Below are positions 33,393-41,399 of a stretch of DNA of 44,117 bases, piece after piece (the stretch's first letter is position 1; every line of letters starts with the position of its first letter). Below the pieces are notes generated by a model that did not search any database, was not told the DNA's origin, and was given only the letters and a program-made list of their open reading frames with translations. The stretch comes from Ophiocordyceps camponoti-saundersi (nom. inval.) (lineage: Eukaryota > Ascomycota > Sordariomycetes > Hypocreales > Ophiocordycipitaceae). The position numbers were made by a program, and so were the translations under genes. The DNA lies in contig PDHQ01000282.1 of NCBI GenBank assembly GCA_003339415.1, positions 1 to 44,117 of the forward strand, read 5' to 3'.

Positions 33393-33898
33393 GCACTTTA
33401 TCGCCGCGCAGTTATTATATCCGCCTACCTTATAATTAATTACCTAGTTATACTTAGTAGTTAGTTATCGTAATATATTATACCCGTATACCTTATAATT
33501 AATCGCCTTATTACGCTTAGTAATTAGTTATTATAGCGTATTATACTTATATACTTTATAATTAATCGCCTTATTACGCTTAGTAGTTAGTTATTATAAC
33601 GTATTATACTTATATACTTTATAGTTAATCGCCCTTATAATTAGTCGCTATAGCGTAGTTACGCTTAATAGCTAGTTATTATAGCGTATTATACCCGCTT
33701 ACCTTATAATTAATCGCCCTTATAATTAGTCGCTATAGCGTAATTACGCTTAATAGCTAATTATTATAAGGTATTATACCCGCTTACTTTATAATTAATT
33801 ACTTTTATAGCTAGTCGCTATAGCGTAGTCGCGCTTAGCAGTTAGTTACTATAAGGTAATCGGTATACTAAGCTACTTTATAGCGTTATATCGCTTAG
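33393..33898. repeat. Spacer minisatellite array 4
   Basis: Aligns unit by unit with array 1 (19503-20010), down to the final CGTTATATCGCTTAGATAGG, and leads straight into the 130-bp repeat copy E. Confidence 0.83.
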
Positions 33899-33900
33899 AT

Positions 33901-34036
33901 AGGTTATATAAGCGTAAGTTAATTTTAGGATTTCGCTATATAAAAAACATGAAATTATAAGCACGTTCTACGGTAGGGACTACCCCGTAAAGGTGCGCTT
34001 ACTCTTAGCCCCTAAGTATTATAAGTAGGGGGGGCG
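33901..34036 (+). repeat. Spacer 130-bp repeat, copy E
   Basis: Equivalent of copy A at 20011-20144 but with more intact sites (GTGCGCTTACTCTTAGCCCC here, GTACGCTTACTCCTAGCTTT there). Confidence 0.82.
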
Positions 34037-34039
34037 ATA

Positions 34040-34675
34040 TTACCGCGTAGTCCGTGCACCCGCTTACTTTATAATTAATCGCCCTAGCGCACCTAGTAGC
34101 TAGTTATTATAATATAGTTAGCGTATTAGCTAATTGCCCTAGCGGTTAGTCACGCCTAATAGTTAGTTAGCACGAGGTATTTAATATACCGGCTAATCGC
34201 GTATAGTAGTTAACCGCGCTTAGTAGTTTATTATTATAACGCTACCACGCTTAGTAGTTAGTCGCTATAGGGTAGTTAGTATACTAGCTAATTACGTATA
34301 GCGGTTAGTCGCACCTAGCAGTTAACCGTTATAAGGTAGTCCCGCCTAGCAGCTAGCTATACTATTATAGCGTAGTTACGCCTAGTAGTTAGTTATTATA
34401 AGGCGGTTAGCGCGCTAGCTAGTCTCGTATAGCGGTTAACTGTACCTAGTAGTTAGTTATTATAGGGCGGTTAGCGCACCTGCGTGCCCTAGAGTTAGTC
34501 GCGCCTAGCAGTTATTATAGGGCAGTTAGCATACCCGCTTACCTTATAGATAATCGCCCGGCCGCACCTAGCAGTTAGTCGTTATAGGCAGTCACTGCAC
34601 CTAACCCTAACCTTAGCACTCTGTCCCCGCGCAGTTATTATAGCCGCCTACCTTATAATCGATCGCCAGGTTATA
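34040..34675. repeat. Spacer minisatellite array 5, cut off at the rDNA boundary
   Basis: Matches the start of array 2 (20150-20784) with less mutation, for example CACTGCACCTAACCCTAACC here and TACTATACCTAACCCTAACT there. The match ends at about 34675 after CCAGGTTAT, where unrelated AT-rich sequence begins. Confidence 0.85.
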
Positions 34676-34826
34676 ATAAGGGCAGATTTATATCTAAACT
34701 ATAAGTCTAGGACTAGAAAATTAGTTTTTATAATATAATATATAAATTATCTTATTAACTAAGTATATTTTATTACCTCTTCTTATCTCTTATATTATAT
34801 ATAATAACTTATATAACTGCCCTCTT
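34676..34826. other. Short unassigned link between rDNA and satellite
   Basis: AT-rich single-copy sequence with no recognisable gene. It ends in TAACTGCCCTC just before the first satellite unit. Confidence 0.5.
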
Positions 34827-36514
34827 TATCCCTTAAGGGATAAACCTATTAACTACTCTTCTTATCCCTTAAGGGATAAACCCGTTAATTACTTTTCTTA
34901 TCCCCTAGGGGATAAACTTATTAACTACTTTTCTTATCCCTTAGGGGATAAACCTATTAATTACTTTTCTTATCTTTTAAAGGATAAACCTATTAACTAC
35001 TCTTTTTATCCCCTAAGAGATAAACCTATTAACTGCTCTTCTTATCCCCTAAAAGATAAACTTATTAACTATTTTTTTTATCCCTTAAAAGATAAACTTA
35101 TTAATTACTTTTCTTATCCCTTAGGGGATAAACCTATTAACTACTCTTTTTATCCCTTAAGAGATAAACTTATTAACTATTTTTCTTATTTTTTAAGGGA
35201 TAAACTTATTAACTATTTTTCTTATTCCTTAGGGGATAAACTTATTAATTATTTTTCTTATCCCTTAAGGGATAAACTTATTAACTACTTTTCTTATCTT
35301 TTAAGGGATAAACTTATTAACTATTTTTCTTATCCCTTAAGGGATAAATTTATTAATTACTTTTTTTATCCCTTAAGGGATAAACTTATTAATTACTTTT
35401 CTTATTTTTTAAAAGATAAACTTATTAATTACTTTTCTTATTTTTTAAAAAATAAACTTATTAACTACTTTTTTTATCTCTTAAGGGATAAACTTATTAA
35501 TTACTTTTCTTATCCCCTAAAAGATAAACTTATTAATTATTTTTCTTATCCCTTAAAAAATAAATTTATTAATTATTTTTCTTATCTTTTAAAAGATAAA
35601 CTTATTAACTATTTTTCTTATCCCTTAAGGGATAAACTTATTAACTATTTTTTTTATCTTCTAAAAGATAAACTTATTAACTACTTTTCTTATTTTTTAA
35701 GGGATAAACTTATTAATTATTTTTCTTATCTTCTAAGAGATAAACTTATTAACTATTTTTCTTATCTCTTAAAGGATAAACTTATTAACTACTTTTCTTA
35801 TCCTCTAAAAGATAAACTTATTAATTATTTTTCTTATCTCTTAAAAGATAAACTTATTAATTACTTTTTTTATCCCTTAAGGGATAAATTTATTAATTAC
35901 TTTTCTTATCTTTTAAGGGATAAACTTATTAATTACTTTTCTTATCTTTTAAGGGATAAACTTATTAATTACTTTTCTTATCCCCTAAAAGATAAACTTA
36001 TTAATTACTCTTTTTATTTCTTAAAAGATAAATTTATTAATTATTTTTCTTATCCCCTAAAAGATAAACTTATTAACTAGTTTTCTTATCCCCTAAAAGA
36101 TAAACTTATTAATTACTTTTCTTATTTTTTAAAAAAAAACCTATTAACTACTTTTCTTATCCCTTAAGAGATAAACTTATTAACTACTTTTCTTATTCCC
36201 TTAAGCTTTTCTTATCCCTTAAAAGATAAACTTATTAACTACTTTTCTTATCCCTTAAAAGATAACCTTATTAATTACTCTTCTTATCCCCTAAGGGATA
36301 AACTTATTAATTACTTTTCTTATCCCTTAAAAAATAAACTTATTAACTATTTTTCTTATCCTCTAAGGGATAAACTTATTAACTACTTTTCTTATCTTTT
36401 AGGGGATAAACTTATTAACTATTCTTCTTATTTTTTAAAAGATAAACTTATTAACTATTTTTCTTATCTCTTAAGAGATAAACTTATTAACTACTCTCCT
36501 TATCTTTTAAGGGA
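34827..36514. repeat. 36-bp palindromic satellite, main array
   Basis: About 47 tandem units of 36 bases. Each has the 18-base palindrome TTATCCCTTAAGGGATAA (or a transition variant), followed by ACYTATTAAYTAYTYTTC. Many units remain perfect palindromes in different versions: TTATCCCCTAGGGGATAA, TTATCTCTTAAGAGATAA, TTATTTTTTAAAAAATAA. Others have one to three mismatches, all transitions. Two irregular units occur near 36131 and 36190. No coding frame is present. Confidence 0.95.
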
Positions 36515-36712
36515 TAAATACTTATTATTTTAAATATATCGTTATTATCCTATATAATATAGTTAATCTCCTTATCTTTTCGTACTTATATTAACGAAAT
36601 ATAAAACTTAACTTTTACTTTTTAAACTAAAATATAAATAAAATATATTTTTTTAGTTTACTCGAAGCGCTATATACGATAATTAGCTTATTTCTCTCTA
36701 ATTATCTTTTAT
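36515..36712. repeat. Satellite spacer, copy 1
   Basis: Starts TAAATACTTATTATTTTAAA, then TATAATATAGTTAATCTCCT, TTAAACTAAAATATAAATAA, GAAGCGCTATATACGAT and TCTCTCTAATTATC. Three more copies follow at 36933, 37386 and 37615. Confidence 0.9.
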
Positions 36713-36932
36713 AAAATTAACTTATTAATTACTTTTCTTATTTTTTAAAAAATAAACTTATTAATTATTTTTCTTATTTTTTAAAAAATAAACTTATTAA
36801 TTATTTTTCTTATCTTTTAAGGGATAAACTTATTAATTACTTTTCTTATTTTTTAAAAAATAAACTTATTAATTATTTTTTTTATCTTTTAAAAAATAAA
36901 CTTATTAACTACTCTCCTTATCCCTTAAGGGA
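36713..36932. repeat. 36-bp satellite, second array
   Basis: About six units, several of them the fully AT version TTATTTTTTAAAAAATAA, ending with a perfect CCCTTAAGGG unit. Confidence 0.9.
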
Positions 36933-37137
36933 TAAATACTTATTATTTCGGGTATATTATTATTATTTTATATAATATAATTAATCTTCTTATTTTTTCG
37001 CACTTATATTAATAAAATATAAAACTTAATTTCCGCTTCTTAAACTAAGATATAGATAAGATATATTTTTTTAATTTACTTAAAGCGCTATACGCGATAG
37101 TTAGCTTATTTCTTTCTAATTATCTTTTATAAAACTA
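36933..37137. repeat. Satellite spacer, copy 2
   Basis: Same order of landmarks as copy 1, with GGGTATATTATTATT near 36951 and GCGCTATACGCGATAG near 37084. Confidence 0.9.
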
Positions 37138-37385
37138 ACCTATTAATTATTTTTCTTATTTTTTAAAAGATAAACTTATTAATTACTCTCTTATCCCTTA
37201 AAAAATAAACTTATTAACTATTTTTCTTATCTTTTAAAAGATAAATTTATTAATTACTTTTCTTATCTCCTAAAAGATAAACTTATTAATTATTTTTCTT
37301 ATCCCTTAAGGGATAAACTTATTAATTACTTTTCTTATCTTTTAAAAGATAAACTTATTAATTACTCTTCTTATTTTTTAAGAGA
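37138..37385. repeat. 36-bp satellite, third array
   Basis: About seven units, one shortened near 37186 (ATTACTCTCTTATCCC). Confidence 0.9.
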
Positions 37386-37550
37386 TAAATACTTATTATC
37401 TTAGGTATATTATTATTATCTTATATAATATAGTTAATCTCCTTATTTTTTTATACTTATATTAATAAAATATAAAACTTAATTTCCGCTTCTTAAACTA
37501 AAATATAGATAAGACGCGTTTTTTTTATTTACTTAAAGCGCTATATATTA
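37386..37550. repeat. Satellite spacer, copy 3 (lacks its tail)
   Basis: Matches copies 1 and 2 up to GCGCTATATATTACC, then passes straight to a satellite unit without the TCTAATTATCTTTTATAAAA tail. Confidence 0.88.
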
Positions 37551-37614
37551 CCTTTCTTATCCTTAAGAGATAAACCTATTAACTTTTTTTTTATTTTTTA
37601 GGGGATAAATACTT
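37551..37614. repeat. 36-bp satellite, last two units
   Basis: Two degenerate units, CTTATCCTTAAGAGATAAAC and TTATTTTTTAGGGGATAA. Confidence 0.8.
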
Positions 37615-37775
37615 ATTATTTTTAATATATAGTTATTATTTTATATAATATAGTTAATCTCCTTATCTTTTCGTACCTATATTAATAAAATATAGGACTT
37701 AATTTCCGCTTTTTAAACTAAAATATAAATAAAATATATTTTTTTAGTTTACTTAAAGCGCTATATATTTCTTTT
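37615..37775. repeat. Satellite spacer, copy 4
   Basis: Same landmarks, ending in AAAGCGCTATATATTTC, the word that then becomes the unit of the next tandem repeat. Confidence 0.88.
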
Positions 37776-37925
37776 TTATTTATTTAAAATACTATATATA
37801 TTTCTTTTATTTATCCGAAACGCTATATATATTTTTTTTATTTACCTAAAATACTATATATATTTTTTTCGTTTTTCTAAAACGCTATACGCGTCTCTTT
37901 CCTTTACTTAAAATACTATACGTTA
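37740..37925. repeat. Tandem repeat of about 33-45 bp, six degenerate units
   Basis: Units read TTTATTTACTTAAAACGCTATATATATTTCT with variation (AAAGCGCTATATA, AAATACTATATA, GAAACGCTATATA, AAAACGCTATACGCG). The array seems to have grown out of the tail of satellite spacer copy 4. Confidence 0.75.
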
Positions 37926-39109
37926 TAGCTATAATATTTTACTTACTTCTCCTTTATTATTTTCTATTATAAGTTTATAATAATAATATAATTCGCTAAT
38001 ATAAAGTTTAGACTTTTTTTATTAGTTTTTATTATAAAAACTTATTATAAAAGGTATAATAAATATAATAATAAATAATATATTCTTTAAAAATAAGCTT
38101 ATATAAGTAAATAAGTAAGCTAAGATATATATTTTATATATATATTATATACTTATAATTATATAGCTTATAGCTATACTTATAATTTACTAACTAATTA
38201 GCTATTAAGGATATTTAAATATTTTTTTCTTTTATATATATATATATTAATTCCTTTTTAGTTTTATTTTTAATAAAATCGCTAATTACCTTATTTATTT
38301 AAATTTATATTATTACGCGTAAATAATAATAGAAAAATATATTCGCTTTCTATAATATATATCTTAATACCTAAAAGATTAAGTTAATAAATTTAGTAAA
38401 TATTACTTATAAGATATTCGCTTTTAATAAGCGAGCTAATTACTTAGCTATTTATAATATAACTTTAAAATAACCCTAGTAGAAATTATAACCTTACTTA
38501 ATCTTTTCCTTAGCTAAAATCGTACTTACTTAAGCTTTAGTTAAGTAAAATAAGGAAAATATATAAGTAAGTCTATTATAAAAAAACTTAGTATTTATTT
38601 TAAAGCTATTTATAAATAGCGACTATAAGCTACCTTTTACTAAGGTTATAATTTTAAATAAATTTTAATAAAATTAGAATATTATATTAAATAAAGAATA
38701 AACTAAGTAATTAATTTATATATCTAAGAGTTAGAATATAAGTAAATATATTATATATATATTTATATAAACTATAAATATAAAAAGCTTAATTTTTAAC
38801 CTTTAAGCTTAAAGGCCTTTTTTATATATATAATATATATATATATATAAAAATAGTAGTTTTTAAAAAAAAGCTCTTAAAAATAAAAATACTAGCTTCT
38901 AAGCTAGCGATATATTAAGTAGGATTATTTTATTATTATTAAAAAATTTAAATAAATATATATATTTTTATATTAGAGTTTTCTTTCTATATTTAATAAC
39001 CCTTTTAATTATATTTTACTTACTTATAGTTATATAAATTAAAGTTAGTTTTTCCTTTCTAATATTACCCTTATAGCTACGGGGCTAGGGACTAACTAAA
39101 ACGGTAATA

Positions 39110-39330
39110 AAATATTCTTATAAAAGTAACTTATTATAAAGTTAATAATAGTATTAATAAAAGTATTAAAATTCCTAATATTTATAATTATAATAATAAT
39201 TTTACTAAGTTTATTTTATAAAGCTATATTTTAAAAAGTAAAGTTAGTAGCGCTAACTAACTAAGAGGGAGGTTTATAAAATAAGCCCTTATAATATAAC
39301 TTAAAATCTTCGCTATAGTATTTACTAATA
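39110..39330. repeat. Dispersed direct duplication, copy 1
   Basis: The best-kept part is GTAGCGCTAACTAACTAAGA followed by GGGAGG near 39248-39273. Looser similarity extends about 120 bases upstream (TTTTACTAAGTTTAT) and 50 downstream. The partner is about 710 bases to the right. Confidence 0.65.
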
Positions 39331-39819
39331 TACGTACTATAACTACTTAAAATTTAGATAATATTTACGTGTAATAAGAACTAAGAAAATATAGTTATCC
39401 TTTACTTAAGACTAGCGTAACTTCGGATAGATAACTTATAATAAATAAGCTTTTTAATATAATAAATCGGGCTTATAAGCTAGCCGACCTTATTAAGTAA
39501 AAGGTCTTCCTTTAAGCTTTATAATTTTTCCTCTCTAATAAATAGTTTATATATATATATATACTTAAATATTTATATAAGCTATTAGTATAATATAATA
39601 TATCTTATATATACTACTTATAAGATTAACTATATATATTAGCTTACTTTTCTTATACTTAGTAGTTTATTTCTCTTTTAGTTTAAGCTTTTAAAATACT
39701 AACTACTAATTAACAAATTTCTTTTTAGGTATTCCTTAAGCTAGTTAAGTAAAAATTATAATTATAGCGGCCGTTATTTTTATACTTAGTATTAGAGGAA
39801 ATTTAAGATACTTAGCGCT

Positions 39820-40040
39820 TAGTACTAAAAAAGCTATTCTTATATCTTATATAGCGAAAAGTAGCTTTAATAAATATAGTAATATTCTTAATATAATAAC
39901 TATAATTTTATTAAGTTTATATAGTAAGGCTAGGGCCTTAGGAAGTAAGGCCGGTAGCGCTAACTAACTAAGAGGGAGGCTTATAAGGTAAGCTATATAA
40001 TATTAGATATTTCCACGCTATAATAATATTTTTACTATCT
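39820..40040. repeat. Dispersed direct duplication, copy 2
   Basis: Shares GTAGCGCTAACTAACTAAGA and GGGAGG near 39955-39980 with copy 1, and the upstream TTTTATTAAGTTTAT. It keeps more GC than copy 1 (GGCTAGGGCCTTAGGAAG near 39928). Confidence 0.65.
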
Positions 40041-40571
40041 TTCCTTATTTCCCTAAATAGCTTATCGGTAATTACTTTAAAGTAAATAAAATCTAGTATT
40101 TTTACTATAATTATACTATTAACTACCTTATTATATTCTTTAACGCTACTAATTATAGGCCTAAACTATTAGTTATTCTTACCTTTATTAATATATCTTT
40201 TTAAAAATTCTACTATAGTTCGATATAAGGTAGCTAATAAACTAAATATATAAGAATAGCTCTAAAGATAATTTATTAATATATCTTATTTCTCTTAGCG
40301 TAATTAGCTAACTAAATAATAAACTTAAAGCTAAGTTTACTAATAATCTCTTAGTTAATACTTATTATATTTACTTTATAGTAAATAATATTCTTTCTTA
40401 GCTATTAGAAAGATATTAATTAGTTACTATTATTTTTAGCTAAGAAATATTTTACTTACTTAAACTTAATATTATTAAGGAATCTTACGATACCTTATAG
40501 CTTTATATTACCTTTATAGCTTTATCTTAATATATATATAGCTTACTTAAGTTATAAGGACCCTTTATATA

Positions 40572-41309
40572 TATAAGAGTAAAATATAAAAATATAGCTA
40601 TAATAGGCTTATATAATTATTTATAAATACTTTAAGTCAGTTTTATAAGGTAATATTTATATTATATTAAAGCCTTTTTAAAACGCTATATAATATATAT
40701 TTTCTTATCTTAATCGGATAAGAAATAAGCCTATAATATAGCCTAAGATATATAGTATAAAAGAGGAATAAGCTATATATACTAAGGTCTATAGGGGCCT
40801 ACTATAGCGCACGTATATACCTTATAATACCTATTATATAAGCTCTATAGCGCCTATTATATAGCGCTTATAAGGTCTTACGTATAGCGCTTATAGGGCC
40901 TAAGCGTACGCGGGCCTAAGCGCGCGTATAAGCCTCGATCGTATATATTATATATAAGTTTTACCGCAAATCCTCGATCTTCTAAGTTAAATAATAAAAG
41001 AAGGAAAATACCTATAAATATAGGGAAAGGAAGGTCTTATAGCTATGTTAAAGTACTATATCTAAAGACTTAGAAGTATCTTAGAAAGTACCTTCATTAC
41101 TGAGAAATTATCTATAAAAGAAGGAGGGTTTTCCCACCTACTTATATAGTATTATTATCTTATACTTATAATTTAATCACCTCTCCTACCTCTAATTTTT
41201 TATCTTTTTCCTCTATTTAACTATTACGTAATACCTCTCTTCTTACTCTATTACGTGATATTTTTTCCTAATCCGTTACTATTTATTTCCACTATGTATA
41301 ACCTTTTAA
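40572..41309 (+). mobile_element. 5' LTR of the plus-strand Copia
   Basis: 738 bases, from TATAAGAGTAAAATA to AACCTTTTAA. It aligns throughout with the LTR at 1-643. Differences are CA-to-TA or TG-to-TA in almost every case, for example CTATCACGTGATACC (left) against CTATTACGTAATACC (here). A few TG/CA sites survive here that are lost in the minus-strand element (CCTTCATTACTGAG near 41091, CACTATGTATAACC near 41290). Confidence 0.92.
41113..41120 (+). promoter_or_regulatory. Candidate TATA box of the Copia LTR
   Basis: TATAAAAG at the same LTR position as 447-454, followed by the same AAGGAGGG. Confidence 0.45.
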
Positions 41310-41324
41310 GGTTATAAGCCCGGG
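41310..41324 (+). other. Primer binding site, half-tRNA-iMet type
   Basis: GGTTATAAGCCCGGG directly follows the LTR end CCTTTTAA, identical to the site in the minus-strand element. It is complementary, apart from the RIP-changed base, to the anticodon arm of initiator methionine tRNA rather than to a tRNA 3' end. With the LTR end it also forms a short hairpin (AACCTT, TT, AAGGTT). Confidence 0.75.
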
Positions 41325-41399
41325 TTTAGCTTACTAACTCGGGATACCTTTATATTTTAATCCTCTTTTTTACCCCCTTCCTCTTAAATTTTTATACCT

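Larger units (their letters stand above)
19230..34675 (+). other. RIP-mutated rDNA segment: one complete unit plus partial second spacer
   Basis: The order is intergenic spacer, 18S, ITS1, 5.8S, ITS2, 28S, intergenic spacer, all plus strand. The left spacer (19230-20784) and the right spacer (31889-34675) carry the same landmarks in the same order, as expected from a tandem rDNA array. The right match stops abruptly at about 34675, inside the sequence that continues on the left past 20784. The segment is therefore an excised piece of slightly more than one unit (roughly 12.7-13.9 kb per unit, depending on which repeated block is aligned). Every gene carries dense C-to-T and G-to-A changes. 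Confidence 0.9.
37926..40571. other. Unassigned AT-rich stretch
   Basis: About 2.6 kb with no gene that I can recognise on either strand. It has many TA-rich simple tracts (for example 38747-38763 and 38829-38850) and a dispersed duplication at 39110-39330 and 39820-40040. Stops are frequent in all frames. It may contain the remains of older transposons too mutated to name. Confidence 0.5.

Noticed and set aside
34827..36514. CRISPR array
   Set aside because: Units are contiguous 36-bp repeats without unique spacers, no cas-like genes are present, and the DNA is fungal.
34827..37614. Centromere
   Set aside because: AT-rich satellite is compatible with one, but fungal centromeres cannot be called from sequence alone and no second line of evidence is visible.
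18499..40571. A new defence or biosynthetic system between the Copia elements
   Set aside because: The stretch is accounted for by rDNA, satellites and AT-rich unassigned DNA; no coherent protein-coding cluster is visible on either strand.
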